A DNA stretch of 64,000 nt from Ruminiclostridium papyrosolvens DSM 2782. Lineage in GTDB: Bacteria > Bacillota > Clostridia > Acetivibrionales > DSM-1351. The notes below the pieces were generated by a model, which worked only from the letters and a program-made list of their open reading frames with translations, made no database searches and was not told the origin of the DNA. Positions 1-9,417 of this stretch are shown piece by piece. The stretch's first letter is position 1; every line of letters begins with the position of its first letter. The position numbers and the translations under genes are program-made. The stretch spans positions 4,951,001 through 5,015,000 of the forward strand of contig NZ_CP119677.1 in assembly GCF_029318685.1 (NCBI RefSeq), in the 5' to 3' direction.

Positions 1-215
1 CCGAAGTGATCACCATTGAAACTGGTTTTTCTATATAATCCGAATTCCGTGGTATTCTTTTTAAGCCAAATAGGAACTTCTATATCAAGTTTCTTGCAAA
101 CCTGAATAAGACATTCCTCAAGTTGGTCTCTGAAATCCTCAGATGCTCCCTGCGGTTCGGCCCATGCTTCATTTATAAGTTTTCCCTGCTTTATTATTCT
201 GCCATAGAGCTTCAA
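1..215 (-). CDS. Hypothetical protein, N-terminal part only (runs off the window)
   Basis: An open frame on the minus strand runs off the left edge; 71 residues are visible. I place the start at a TTG (213-215) because an AAGGGG ribosome site lies about 10 bases upstream and no in-frame ATG has a better one. The visible protein is small, charged and soluble, with no signal peptide or membrane segment. I do not recognise the family. It lies downstream of cimA on the same strand, about 100 bases away, and could be co-transcribed with it. No clear terminator is visible in the gap at 216-318. Confidence 0.6.
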   Translation of the reverse strand, partial: MKLYGRIIKQGKLINEAWAEPQGASEDFRDQLEECLIQVCKKLDIEVPIWLKKNTTEFGLYRKTSFNGDHF

Positions 216-318
216 TTGATTTGATCCCCTTATATAATTAGTTTATCTTTATTACTATTATACAGTAAATCAAAAAAAATACAGCCGACATTTATATATA
301 TTTGTAAAAATTGTTATT

Positions 319-1890
319 CTAAATATCTGACTTCATTAGCTTGTGCTCCACCGAATCAACCAACGCACGCCAACTGGCTTCAATTATATCGGAAGATACT
401 CCTACCGTAGTCCACACATCCTGTCCGTCAGTAGTTTCTATGAGAACCCTAACCTTTGATGCAGTGGCAAAATTAGAATCAAGTACCCTAACTTTGTAGT
501 CAGTAAGCTTCATTTCCGCAATTTTAGGATAAAACCTCTCCAAAGCTTTTCTTAAAGCTTTATCAAGTGCGTTTACAGGTCCGTCTCCCTCTGCTGCCGT
601 AATCTCCGTTTGCTCACCTACAACAATTTTTATCATGGCAGATGAATTGACGCTATTTATGCTGGGCTCATTTACTATAACTTTAAATTCTTTCAATTCA
701 AAGAATGCTTTATACTTGCCCAGCATCTTTCTGATAACAAGTTCAAATGAGCTTTCTGCACCTTCATACTGATAGCCTTCATATTCAAGCTCTTTCAATT
801 TTTCAATTATCTTCTTGGTTTCCGGGGAATCCTTGGTTATTGTACTGTCTATCTTGTTAATAATGTTCATGACTGCGCTTCTGCCTGCCACTTCGGACAT
901 AAGGATTACACGCTGATTTCCCACAACCTCAGGGTTTATCATTTCGTAGGCAGAAGTGTTTTTATTTACAGCATCAGCATGCATTCCCGCCTTGTGTGCA
1001 AATGCACAGTTTCCAACGAAAGGTGCCCTTTCATCATGTATTATGTTCGCAACCTCACTTACAAACCTCGCCGTAGGTGTAAGATAAGACATGTTTTCCT
1101 CCGGTATACACTGATATCCCATTCTAAGCTGAAGATTCGGAATAATTGTGCAAAGGTTGGCATTTCCGCATCTTTCACCGAAGCCGTTAATTGTTCCCTG
1201 TATCTGCACTGCTCCCGCCTCTACTGCTGAAATAGAGCCTGCTACAGCCATTCCGTTATCATTATGACAGTGAATTCCGATTGCACAATCTACTGCTTCT
1301 CTGACTATTTTTGTAATTTTGGCTATGTGAGAAGGCAGGCTTCCTCCCTTGGTATCACAAAGACATATTGTATCCGCTCCTGCAACACATGCCTTCTTCA
1401 AGGTTTCAATAGCGTATTCGGGATTTGCATCATAACCGTCAAAAAAATGTTCTGCGTCGTAAACAACAGTTTTTCCTTTTTCCTTTAGATATTTAACAGT
1501 GTCATATATCATATTAAGATTTTCATCCAGAGTAGTTTTTAATATATCGGTAACCTGAAAGTCCCATGACTTTCCAAATACGGCTATTGCCTCAGTACCT
1601 GCATATAGAAGAGATTGTATGTTAACATCTTCCTCGGCTTTTATATTTGCTCTTCTGGTTGACCCAAAAGCAATTATTTTTGAGGTTCTCAATTTCAATT
1701 TTAATACTCTTTCAAAAAACTCAAGATCCTTAGGATTTGAACCCGGATTACCTGCTTCGATGTAATCAATGCCCAGTTCATCAAGCTTTGAAACAATCTT
1801 GAGTTTGTCTTCAACTGTAAATGATATTCCCAGCGCCTGAGCCCCGTCTCTCAAAGTTGAATCATACATGATTATTTTGTTATTCTCCAT
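319..1890 (-). CDS. cimA: (R)-citramalate synthase
   Basis: Condenses pyruvate with acetyl-CoA to citramalate, the first step of the threonine-independent route to 2-oxobutyrate and isoleucine. The 523-residue protein has the HMGL-like TIM barrel with the DSTLRDG catalytic motif at residues 10-16 and the metal-binding HCHND motif near residue 207. A LeuA-type C-terminal allosteric domain (about 390-520) carries the GDGPVNALD signature. The sequence fits the CimA branch rather than LeuA, which lies next to it and is clearly different. It follows ilvBNC-leuA, but a terminator hairpin at 1952-1985 separates it from leuA, so its expression may depend partly on read-through. No ilvA is visible in this window. 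Confidence 0.88.
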   Translation of the reverse strand: MENNKIIMYDSTLRDGAQALGISFTVEDKLKIVSKLDELGIDYIEAGNPGSNPKDLEFFERVLKLKLRTSKIIAFGSTRRANIKAEEDVNIQSLLYAGTEAIAVFGKSWDFQVTDILKTTLDENLNMIYDTVKYLKEKGKTVVYDAEHFFDGYDANPEYAIETLKKACVAGADTICLCDTKGGSLPSHIAKITKIVREAVDCAIGIHCHNDNGMAVAGSISAVEAGAVQIQGTINGFGERCGNANLCTIIPNLQLRMGYQCIPEENMSYLTPTARFVSEVANIIHDERAPFVGNCAFAHKAGMHADAVNKNTSAYEMINPEVVGNQRVILMSEVAGRSAVMNIINKIDSTITKDSPETKKIIEKLKELEYEGYQYEGAESSFELVIRKMLGKYKAFFELKEFKVIVNEPSINSVNSSAMIKIVVGEQTEITAAEGDGPVNALDKALRKALERFYPKIAEMKLTDYKVRVLDSNFATASKVRVLIETTDGQDVWTTVGVSSDIIEASWRALVDSVEHKLMKSDI

Positions 1891-1951
1891 ATAATTTCTC
1901 CTTTCTTATAAAATAAATTAACCTGTTATCTTTGGGAATATCAGGTTTTCA

Positions 1952-1985
1952 AATTTAAAAAAGCAGCCCTTGAAGGGGCTGCTCT
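1952..1985 (-). terminator. Rho-independent terminator after leuA
   Basis: A GCAGCCC/GGGCTGC hairpin (arms 1963-1969 and 1976-1982) is followed on the minus strand by a T-rich run. It sits between the leuA stop and the cimA start. It could end most transcripts after leuA or act as a partial terminator within the operon. Confidence 0.7.
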
Positions 1986-1999
1986 TTATCAAGCTCCCC

Positions 2000-3526
2000 T
2001 TACTGGCTAATTATACTTTCTCCAATTTCGCTTATTGATCTGTTTATTGCATTCAGGTATGCCTTAACACTAGCCTCAATGATGTCAGTGCTGACGCCCT
2101 TGCCCATAAATACGCTGTCATTATGGGATATTTTCACAGTTACTTCACCAAGAGCATCCTTTCCCTCCGTAACTGCCTTTATCCTATAATGAACTAATTC
2201 TGCATTTACACCCGTAGCACGTTCAATTGCGTTAAATGCAGCATCTACCGGGCCATCCCCCGTTGCGGCTTCGGTTATAATTTCCTCATCTTTTTTAATG
2301 CTGACGGTTGAGGTTGAAATCATTTTATTTCCGCTGTTTATCTGAAAGCTGTCTATTACAAAGATTTCAGGAACCGCAATGTTTTCATCCACCAGTGCTT
2401 CAATATCCTTGTCAGTAACTACCTTTTTCTTGTCAGCTAAATCTTTGAATTTTGCAAAAGCAGTCTTTACTTCTTCATCAGACAGGGAGTACCCCATCTC
2501 TTTCAATCTCTCTTCAAAAGCGTGATGCCCTGAAAGTTTTCCCAGAACCATTCTGTTCTGACCCATTCCTACTGATTCGGGAGTCATAATCTCATATGTG
2601 GTCTTTTCAGAAAGCACACCATGCTGATGTATTCCCGATTCATGCGCAAATGCGTTTGCTCCCACAATTGCCTTATTTGGTTGTACATTCACACCTGTAA
2701 GACTGGAAACAAGTCTGCTTGCCCTGTATATCTGGGTTGTATCAACTTTATGTGTTATATCATAGTAGTCTTTTCTTGTATTTATACCCATTATTATTTC
2801 TTCTATTGCAGCATTTCCTGCTCTTTCGCCAAGTCCATTAATTGTACACTCAACCTGTACGGCACCGTTTTCAACAGCTGCCAGCGAATTAGCAACAGCA
2901 AGGCCCAAATCATTATGGCAGTGAACGCTTATATCCGCCTTGTCAATATTGGGTACATTATTTCTAATATTACTTATAAGCTTTCCAAATTCACGGGGTG
3001 TTGAATATCCCACTGTATCAGGAATATTTACGGTGGTAGCTCCTGCATTAATAACGGCTTCCACTATACGATAAAGAAACTCCTCCCGTGTTCTGCTGGC
3101 ATCTTCTGCTGAAAATTCAACATTGGAGCAATAGCCCTTGGCACGTTTTACCATGGCAACAGCTCTTTCCAGTACCTCTTCCTCAGTCATTTTCAGCTTG
3201 TATTTCATATGGATATCTGAAGTAGCGATAAAGGTGTGTATTCTTGGGCTTTCCGCATACTGAACTGCCTCCCAGGCTCTGTCTATATCCTTTTCTACGG
3301 CACGGCACAGGCTTGCTATTGTAACCCCTTTCAGGTTTCTGGAAAGCGTCATTATTGATTCAAAGTCACCGGGGGAGGCAATGGCAAATCCGCCCTCAAT
3401 AACGTCTACACCTAGTCTTACCAGTTGCTTTGCTATTTCCATCTTCTCCTGGAGATTTAGGTTAACACCGGGTGTCTGCTCTCCGTCTCTTAATGTGGTA
3501 TCAAATATTTTAATTGTTCTAGCCAT
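2000..3526 (-). CDS. leuA: 2-isopropylmalate synthase
   Basis: Catalyses the first committed step of leucine synthesis: 2-oxoisovalerate plus acetyl-CoA gives 2-isopropylmalate. The 508-residue length is normal. The [12 protein letters not shown] motif lies at residues 9-20, the HCHNDLG metal site near 200 and the [10 protein letters not shown] motif near 232. The C-terminal leucine-binding regulatory domain covers about 385-508 and contains [11 protein letters not shown]. The ATG follows an AAGGGGG site. It is the fourth gene of the minus-strand ilvB-ilvN-ilvC-leuA series. leuB, leuC and leuD are not in this window. Confidence 0.95.
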   Translation of the reverse strand: MARTIKIFDTTLRDGEQTPGVNLNLQEKMEIAKQLVRLGVDVIEGGFAIASPGDFESIMTLSRNLKGVTIASLCRAVEKDIDRAWEAVQYAESPRIHTFIATSDIHMKYKLKMTEEEVLERAVAMVKRAKGYCSNVEFSAEDASRTREEFLYRIVEAVINAGATTVNIPDTVGYSTPREFGKLISNIRNNVPNIDKADISVHCHNDLGLAVANSLAAVENGAVQVECTINGLGERAGNAAIEEIIMGINTRKDYYDITHKVDTTQIYRASRLVSSLTGVNVQPNKAIVGANAFAHESGIHQHGVLSEKTTYEIMTPESVGMGQNRMVLGKLSGHHAFEERLKEMGYSLSDEEVKTAFAKFKDLADKKKVVTDKDIEALVDENIAVPEIFVIDSFQINSGNKMISTSTVSIKKDEEIITEAATGDGPVDAAFNAIERATGVNAELVHYRIKAVTEGKDALGEVTVKISHNDSVFMGKGVSTDIIEASVKAYLNAINRSISEIGESIISQ

Positions 3527-3596
3527 ATTAATTCCCCCTTACATTCTCATATTCATAAACGTCTAAAATAAATAAATTGCTCTTTGAAAATATTGT

Positions 3597-3640
3597 TTTG
3601 GCGGATTAGCAAAGCCTAATGGTTATACTAACCCACCAAA
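3597..3640 (-). terminator. Intercistronic hairpin between ilvC and leuA
   Basis: Arms of 13 bases (3597-3609 and 3628-3640), pairing with a few G-U pairs, lie in the 133-base gap between ilvC and leuA. On the minus strand the hairpin is followed by an A/T-rich but imperfect U-tract. It may be a weak terminator or an mRNA processing or stability element that tunes ilv against leu expression. Confidence 0.45.
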
Positions 3641-3659
3641 CATATTCTTTATATATTTT

Positions 3660-4655
3660 TTACTTTTTTAACCAGCTCATCATTTTTCTAAGCTCTGCTC
3701 CTACTGTCTCCAGTTGGTGTTCAGTTTCATTTCTTCTCATTGCTATAAAGTTTGCTCTTCCGGCTGCTTTGTTTTCAATTATCCAGTTAGCAGCGAACTT
3801 ACCATCCTGAATTTCTTTAAGCACCTTTTTCATTTCTTTTCTTGTTTCGTCTGTGATTATTCTCTTTCCTGTTACATAATCACCGTATTCTGCAGTGTCG
3901 CTGATAGAATATCTCATTTCACCGAAACCGCCCTGATTGATAAGGTCTACAATCAGCTTCATTTCGTGTATACACTCAAAATAAGCTATTTCAGGCTGGT
4001 AGCCTGCTGCAACCAATGTTTCAAACCCTGCCTTCATTAATTCTGTTACACCGCCGCAAAGCACAGCCTGTTCACCGAATAAGTCTGTTTCTGTCTCTTC
4101 TCTGAAGGTTGTTTGGAGTATTCCGGCTCTGCCCGCTCCAATGCCTGAAGCATATGCCAAAGCGTAATCTTTTGCTTTTCCGGAAGCATCTTTTTCAACT
4201 GCAATCAGTGCAGGAACGCCTCTTCCTTCCTTATACTGACTTCTTACAGTGTGGCCGGGGCCCTTTGGTGCAACCATAATTACATCAACATCAGCCGGAG
4301 CAACTATCTGCTTGAAGTTTATATTGAAGCCGTGTGCAAACATCAGAATGTTACCTGCTTCAAGGTTAGGTGCTATACACTCTTCATACATTGCCGCCTG
4401 CTTTTCGTCAGGAATAAGTATCATAATGATTTCAGCCATTTTAGCTGCTTCTGCGGTGTCATATACCTTCAGACCGTCAGCCTCAACCTGCTTTCTTCTT
4501 GCAGATGTAGGAGTAAGTCCTACTATTACATTAACTCCGCTGTCCTTTAAGTTCTGTGCATGTGCATGCCCCTGACTTCCGTATCCTATAACCGCTACTG
4601 TTTTTCCCTCCAGTAGTTTCAAATTGCAGTCACTGTCATAATACATTTTTGCCAT
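3660..4655 (-). CDS. ilvC: Ketol-acid reductoisomerase
   Basis: Converts acetolactate or acetohydroxybutyrate to the dihydroxy acids of valine/leucine and isoleucine synthesis, using NAD(P)H and Mg2+. The 331-residue class I (short) enzyme has its Rossmann GxGxxG at residues 24-29 ([10 protein letters not shown]). The following PTSARRKQ segment is in the cofactor-specificity loop. The C-terminal knotted helical domain includes a [20 protein letters not shown] stretch and the metal-binding acidic residues around ECIHEMKLI. The start has a GGGAGG ribosome site. It lies 62 bases downstream of ilvN. Confidence 0.97.
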   Translation of the reverse strand: MAKMYYDSDCNLKLLEGKTVAVIGYGSQGHAHAQNLKDSGVNVIVGLTPTSARRKQVEADGLKVYDTAEAAKMAEIIMILIPDEKQAAMYEECIAPNLEAGNILMFAHGFNINFKQIVAPADVDVIMVAPKGPGHTVRSQYKEGRGVPALIAVEKDASGKAKDYALAYASGIGAGRAGILQTTFREETETDLFGEQAVLCGGVTELMKAGFETLVAAGYQPEIAYFECIHEMKLIVDLINQGGFGEMRYSISDTAEYGDYVTGKRIITDETRKEMKKVLKEIQDGKFAANWIIENKAAGRANFIAMRRNETEHQLETVGAELRKMMSWLKK

Positions 4656-4717
4656 AATTTTAAGCCTCCCATATTTTAATCATTGCAATTCTAAAGAATC
4701 ACATTGTTTTTAGTTAA

Positions 4718-5230
4718 CTATATTTCTTCCGTACTTCCTGCCTTAATATACTTATTGCCTCTTTCAATAGCAATTGTACCTGTTCTTACGATTTCCTTTA
4801 TACCAAACTGTCTGAGCATATCTTCAAGAGCCCTGACTTTATCCCCTGAACCTGATATTTCAACAGTTAATGTATTTTTTGATACATCTACAATTTTTGC
4901 TCTGAATATTTCAACTATCTGAACTATTTCAGACCTTGTAGAGGATGTTGCATTAACCTTTATCAGAGCAAGCTCACGACTTACGGAGTCAGTATTTTCT
5001 AAAGCTCTTATTTTAATTATGTCTATTAACTTATTCAACTGCTTGCTTACCTGCTCAACAGTATACTCGTCTCCGTCAACTACAATAGTCATTCGTGATA
5101 CTTCGGGATTCTCTGTTACCCCCACTGCAAGGCTATCAATATTGAACCCCCTCCTGCTGAATAAACCTGCTACTCTGGACAATACTCCGGAGCGGTTTTC
5201 AACCAGTACAGAAAGTGTATGTTTTGCCAT
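4718..5230 (-). CDS. ilvN: Acetolactate synthase small (regulatory) subunit
   Basis: Regulatory partner of IlvB, conferring feedback sensitivity to branched-chain amino acids. The 170-residue protein starts with an ACT domain (about residues 4-75: HTLSVLVENRSGVLSRVAGLFSRRG), followed by the conserved C-terminal ALS_ss domain. The gene starts 18 bases after ilvB ends and has a GAGGGGG ribosome site, which fits coupled production of the two subunits. Confidence 0.95.
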   Translation of the reverse strand: MAKHTLSVLVENRSGVLSRVAGLFSRRGFNIDSLAVGVTENPEVSRMTIVVDGDEYTVEQVSKQLNKLIDIIKIRALENTDSVSRELALIKVNATSSTRSEIVQIVEIFRAKIVDVSKNTLTVEISGSGDKVRALEDMLRQFGIKEIVRTGTIAIERGNKYIKAGSTEEI

Positions 5231-5248
5231 TTCTTATTCCCCCTCTGT

Positions 5249-6871
5249 CTAAACCGTTTCTTCTTCAGGATCTACTATACATTCCAGCAGATATGCATTA
5301 TCATCATCAAGAAAGCTGTCCAATGCACTGTCTATCTGCGAATTACAGGATATTCTTTTTGATTTGAATCCATATGCCTCGGCTATTTTAACGAAGTCAG
5401 GATTATCATCAAGAAATACCTGCGAATACCTCTTTTTATATTTGTTCTTCTGCATTTCACGAACCATGCCCAACCTGCTGTTATTGAGTATAAGGATTTT
5501 AACTCCCAGTCTGTTTTGTTTTATGGTACCCAACTCCGGCATTGACATCTGAAAACTTCCGTCACCGCCTATAACAACTACCGTACTGCCAGGTTTCCCC
5601 GTTTTGACTCCAATTCCTGCCGGAAGGCCATATCCCATAGTTCCTAATCCCCCTGAGGTTATAAAAGAACCCGGGGTTCTTGCAATAAAATTGTTTGCCG
5701 CCCATATCTGATTCTGTCCGACTTCCGTAACTACTATTGCGTCATCATTAAGTCTTTTTGAAAGTTCAGCTATAAGCTTCTTGGGATTTACATAATTATT
5801 TTTCTCTGTTAATTCAACTTTGTTCTTTTTAACAGCCTGCTGCAAACTTTCTAACCATTGTAAAGTATTACATTTTTGAATAGACTTATACAAGTCCTCA
5901 AGTATCAAGCCTGCATCTCCTACAACAGGTATGGTAGTACTTACATTTTTTCCTATCTCGGCAGGGTCGATGTCAATATGAATTATTCCTGCCTTTTCAG
6001 CTATCTTGCCTGCAGTTCCCAAAGCACGGTCTCCCACTCTGGCCCCTATTATTATAAGGAGGTCTGTGTTATGTACCGCATAGTTAGCGGCATATACACC
6101 ATGGGAGCCTAACATTCCGAAATTCAAAGGATGCTCTACAGGGATTGACCCAATTCCCATTAACGTTGTCACAACAGGTATCTGGCACTTCTCTGCAAGC
6201 CTTGTCATTACCTCTGATGCCTTAGCGGATATAACTCCGCCTCCCGCACATATTATTGGTCTTTGTGAGCTTGTAATCGCCTCTGCAATCCTTCTTATCT
6301 GCTGGGGATGACCTTTGTAATTTGGCTTATATCCCTTAATATCTACCTCATGGGGATATATAAAATCAAGTTCATCTGTCTGTATGTCCACAGGTACATC
6401 TATCAGTACCGGGCCGGGCCTGCCGGTGGAAGCAATATGGAATGCTTCTTTTACTATTCTGGGCAAATCCTTAATGTTTTTTACTAAGTAGTTATGCTTG
6501 CAGAAGGGTTCTGTAGCTCCTGTAATATCGACCTCCTGAAACACATCCCTGCCTATCAAATCAAGTGATACCTGACCTGTTATAGCTACCATTGGAATCG
6601 AATCCGAATATGCAGTTGCAATCCCTGTTATAAGGTTTGTCGCACCCGGTCCCGAGGTAGCTACACATACCCCCGTCTTTCCGGTAACTCTTGAATATCC
6701 GCTGGCAGCATGTGCCGCTCCCTGCTCATGTCTTGTAAGTACATGATTGATATCCGAATCCAGCAGTGCATCATAAAATGGACAGATTGCCGCACCGGGA
6801 TATCCGAAAATTGTAGTTACGTTCTCCAACTCAAGTGCCTTTACCAACGCCTGCGCTCCTGTTATTTTCAA
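5249..6871 (-). CDS. ilvB: Acetolactate synthase large (catalytic) subunit
   Basis: ThDP- and FAD-dependent condensation of pyruvate with pyruvate or 2-oxobutyrate, the common entry to valine, leucine and isoleucine. About 540 residues. An N-terminal PYR domain (GYPGAA... with the conserved Glu in TRHEQGAAHAA) is followed by a central FAD/DHAP-binding domain. The C-terminal PP domain carries the GDGSFQM...N ThDP motif near residues 430-460. I use the second of two nearby TTG codons (6869-6871), which lies 7 bases from AAGGAGG; the upstream TTG at 6875-6877 is too close to it. First gene of the operon behind the T-box leader. Confidence 0.95.
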   Translation of the reverse strand: MKITGAQALVKALELENVTTIFGYPGAAICPFYDALLDSDINHVLTRHEQGAAHAASGYSRVTGKTGVCVATSGPGATNLITGIATAYSDSIPMVAITGQVSLDLIGRDVFQEVDITGATEPFCKHNYLVKNIKDLPRIVKEAFHIASTGRPGPVLIDVPVDIQTDELDFIYPHEVDIKGYKPNYKGHPQQIRRIAEAITSSQRPIICAGGGVISAKASEVMTRLAEKCQIPVVTTLMGIGSIPVEHPLNFGMLGSHGVYAANYAVHNTDLLIIIGARVGDRALGTAGKIAEKAGIIHIDIDPAEIGKNVSTTIPVVGDAGLILEDLYKSIQKCNTLQWLESLQQAVKKNKVELTEKNNYVNPKKLIAELSKRLNDDAIVVTEVGQNQIWAANNFIARTPGSFITSGGLGTMGYGLPAGIGVKTGKPGSTVVVIGGDGSFQMSMPELGTIKQNRLGVKILILNNSRLGMVREMQKNKYKKRYSQVFLDDNPDFVKIAEAYGFKSKRISCNSQIDSALDSFLDDDNAYLLECIVDPEEETV

Positions 6872-6914
6872 TGGCAATCCTCCTTTTATACTCTAGGTTA
6901 TACTCAGATTAGTT

Positions 6915-7195
6915 ATAAAAAACCCCTCATCTCTGCTATTACGCAGGGACGAGGGGATAATTCCGCCGTGGTACCACCCTGATTTAATGCAGTAAATTAA
7001 CTGCATCCTCAGTGAGCAACCGGACGCGTGTCCGTGCTCCTCAGCTATATCGTTGCCACCGCCGATACTTAGTCAATCCAATTGTTTGGGTATCGGGCCT
7101 CCGGAATGAGTTATACATGCATTTATTGTACCGGCTTCCACCACCCGCCGACTCTCTTTAACAACTCAATACATCTTGTTTTCCATCATAAGCTA
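6915..7195 (-). promoter_or_regulatory. T-box riboswitch leader of the ilv-leu operon (probably Leu, CUC specifier)
   Basis: On the minus strand the leader contains the T-box sequence AGGGTGGTACCACGG (6966-6980), which includes the UGGU-type element that pairs with the uncharged tRNA acceptor end. An upstream Stem I region has AGAGAG and GGTGGAAGCC elements. A CCCCTC/GAGGGG terminator hairpin (6923-6956) with a T-run follows just before ilvB. By analogy with known leaders, where the codon sits a few bases before GGAG, the likely specifier is CUC (Leu; plus-strand GAG at 7108-7110). The T-box class is certain; the specifier is an inference. Confidence 0.9.
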
Positions 7196-7245
7196 TATTA
7201 TGAAAATTAATTCTTACAAAAGTTGTAAGTCTTGGTTTAGGAATA

Positions 7246-7274
7246 ATTATAGCATCATATTCATAGAGCGTCAA
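7246..7274 (-). promoter_or_regulatory. Sigma-A promoter of the ilv-leu operon
   Basis: On the minus strand TTGACG (7274-7269) and a perfect TATAAT (7251-7246) are separated by exactly 17 bases. It lies directly upstream of the T-box leader. Confidence 0.85.
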
Positions 7275-7350
7275 TAATGGGCATTTAACGTTTTCTGACT
7301 AGTTTAGCTTTAGTTTTTAATGTTTTATGTGTTGTTGGATAAATCCTAGC

Positions 7351-8910
7351 CTATAAGCCTGTATATTCAAATAAATCAAAATCTGCCGTATTATCGCTTT
7401 CAAAACCATTGCTGCTGGCAAACATTCCTACATATGCCCCGATAAAGCCTCCTGCAACATCAGTACTGAGTATTCTCCCGTCTACATTCACGGCAAGCTC
7501 CGTAAGCTGATTTTCATCTCCGAAATAAAAGCTGTAATCCTGTCCGCATGCCTGAACTACCATATGAATACGTTTATGTATAATTTCCTTTTGGGAAATG
7601 ACGCTTTCCTCTCCGTTATTACATACAACCAGTCTTATTATATTTTTTTCACCGGAGCAAGTGCATTCAAACCTTATGTGATAATTGTTATTTTGTATTA
7701 ATAGTATGCCTGCCGCTTCATTTTCGTTCTCAGGAGAAAACTCCATTATTGTTTTTGCTTTAAAATTAATATGTTGCTGACGTCTGCCAATATAAGCAGG
7801 GTTTTTTTCCTCAACTATTTTTACAGGGCTCAGCTTTAGCCTTAAATATCCCGGTCTGTCAGTGAGACTGTAGAAGTTTTCTCTTGGAGTGCGTACAAAA
7901 TTCCATATAAAGTCAAGCTTATCATTGTCAAAGTTGTCACAAACTTCTGCTTTAACAGGATTATCTGAAGGAAGCTTAGGTCTTTCATAGGAAAACTCCA
8001 CTTTCCCGCTTAATGGGCTTACTACCGGCCATCCGTCTTCCCATGTAACGGGAATCAAAAATGTTTCACGGCCAAGGTTTCTAAAGTATCCTCCATACGG
8101 TCTTGATGCCAGTGCTACCATCCACCACTCGCCATTTTGTGTTTCAACAAGATCTGCATGGCCTACATTTGCAATAGGATATTTTCTTCCCAAATGCCTG
8201 TGAGTAAGAATAGGATTTCCCTTGCAACCCTCATAAGGGCCTGTTACACTTTTGCTTCTGGCAACTGTAACTGAATGATGATAATCTGTTCCGCCCTCGG
8301 CTATCATTAAATAGTAATATCCGTTAATTTTATAGATATGTGGTCCTTCCGGCCATACGGCATTTTTCAATGCACCTCTCCACAACCCATATCGAGGGCC
8401 TGTCAGTTGCATCTTTTGAGTGTCCAGTTCCCGCATCCAGATTTCGTTGTCTCCATAATAGGTTCCATCAGGTGCATCATTGGTTCCCATAAAATATACC
8501 TTCCCGTCATCATCAAAGAAAAGTGACGGATCTATGCCGGGGGCATCGTCCACCCAGTATGGTTCTGACCACGGGCCTTCCGGTTTTTCCGCTGTTATTA
8601 TGAAATTGCCCTTTTTTCCTACGTTGGTACATGCAATATAAAATAAGCCTTTGTTATATCTGATGGTTGGAGCATATATTCCCTGAGATTGCTCAAGTTC
8701 ATCTAAGTCCAGCTGGGTTGTCCTGTCCAGAGCATGTCCTATCTGTTTCCAATTTACTAAATCCTTGCTGTGAAAAATCGGCAGTCCCGGGAAGTATGTA
8801 AAGCTGGATGTAACGAGGTAATAGTCATCGTTTACGCGGCATATTGACGGGTCAGGATAAAACCCCGGCAATATAGGATTACTGAAATAATTACAATCTG
8901 TTTTTGTCAA
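7351..8910 (-). CDS. GH43 family glycoside hydrolase (beta-xylosidase / arabinofuranosidase type)
   Basis: Probably an intracellular exo-acting hydrolase of xylo- or arabino-oligosaccharides, as no signal peptide is present. With the start used here it has 519 residues. The five-bladed propeller shows the family's three acidic residues: Asp20 in YPDPSI, the Asp in GIDPSLFFDDDG and the Glu in WPEGPHIY. A beta-sandwich domain follows from about residue 320. I choose a TTG start (8908-8910) because AGGGAGG lies 8 bases upstream; the longer ATG frame from 8982 begins inside an inverted repeat and adds a poorly typical leader. The exact substrate cannot be read from sequence alone. The araBAD-type genes at 45-50 kb could use released arabinose. 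Confidence 0.88.
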   Translation of the reverse strand: MTKTDCNYFSNPILPGFYPDPSICRVNDDYYLVTSSFTYFPGLPIFHSKDLVNWKQIGHALDRTTQLDLDELEQSQGIYAPTIRYNKGLFYIACTNVGKKGNFIITAEKPEGPWSEPYWVDDAPGIDPSLFFDDDGKVYFMGTNDAPDGTYYGDNEIWMRELDTQKMQLTGPRYGLWRGALKNAVWPEGPHIYKINGYYYLMIAEGGTDYHHSVTVARSKSVTGPYEGCKGNPILTHRHLGRKYPIANVGHADLVETQNGEWWMVALASRPYGGYFRNLGRETFLIPVTWEDGWPVVSPLSGKVEFSYERPKLPSDNPVKAEVCDNFDNDKLDFIWNFVRTPRENFYSLTDRPGYLRLKLSPVKIVEEKNPAYIGRRQQHINFKAKTIMEFSPENENEAAGILLIQNNNYHIRFECTCSGEKNIIRLVVCNNGEESVISQKEIIHKRIHMVVQACGQDYSFYFGDENQLTELAVNVDGRILSTDVAGGFIGAYVGMFASSNGFESDNTADFDLFEYTGL

Positions 8911-8951
8911 ATATAACGCCTCCCTGTAGAAATATTCTATGATATCCGGGA

Positions 8952-8982
8952 ATGTATCATCCCCAAAATAAGGATGATACAT
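8952..8982. repeat. 11-bp perfect inverted repeat upstream of the GH43 gene
   Basis: The arms ATGTATCATCC (8952-8962) and GGATGATACAT (8972-8982) are perfect complements with a 9-base spacer, about 40 bases upstream of the GH43 start. No U-tract follows on either strand, so it looks more like an operator or a 5'-UTR hairpin than a terminator. Confidence 0.6.
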
Positions 8983-9024
8983 TTCAATAAGGATAGTTTA
9001 GCATAATTTACATGTCTTTTTCAC

Positions 9025-9384
9025 TTATTGTCCTATAATTTCCGTAAACCTATCCTTGGATATATAATTTGTTTCCTCTATCAAGGCTCCGTTTCTGTAA
9101 AACCGCAAGTATGGTATCTCCGAATTTCCCAATTGCTCTTCCTTGAAGGTTTTGAATTCTTCGAAATAGTCGGTGGTGTTATACTCCAACTCATATACAT
9201 CAATATCCGCCTTCACATCCGTACTATCATACAGCCAGGTTTTCAGCGCCTGCCACTGTGGGCACCAATCCTGTGTCAGTACTATAAGTACCATTTCCTT
9301 TGAAGTTGTTATACTTTTGTCAAACTCCCCGTTCTTTATGGCATTTAAAGCTTGTTCTTTTTGTATTTCTATTTTATTTATCAT
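9025..9384 (-). CDS. Thioredoxin-like protein with a single active-site cysteine
   Basis: A 119-residue cytosolic protein with a thioredoxin-type pattern. Strand VLIVLTQDWCPQW puts Cys41 where the CxxC would begin, and the IPYLRFYRNG stretch resembles the cis-Pro and final beta-strands. The second cysteine is replaced (Cys-Pro-Gln-Trp), so a dithiol/disulfide exchange activity is unlikely; a monothiol or binding role is possible. The start has an AGGACGGGA site. It sits between tadA and the GH43 gene on the same strand, with a 33-base gap to tadA. Confidence 0.6.
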   Translation of the reverse strand: MINKIEIQKEQALNAIKNGEFDKSITTSKEMVLIVLTQDWCPQWQALKTWLYDSTDVKADIDVYELEYNTTDYFEEFKTFKEEQLGNSEIPYLRFYRNGALIEETNYISKDRFTEIIGQ

Positions 9385-9417
9385 AAGTTCCCGTCCTTTA
9401 ATATAAGTTCTTTTTTA

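Noticed and set aside
2621-3004. A 127-residue plus-strand open frame
   Set aside because: Antisense to leuA; no ribosome site and Cys/Tyr-rich nonsense composition.
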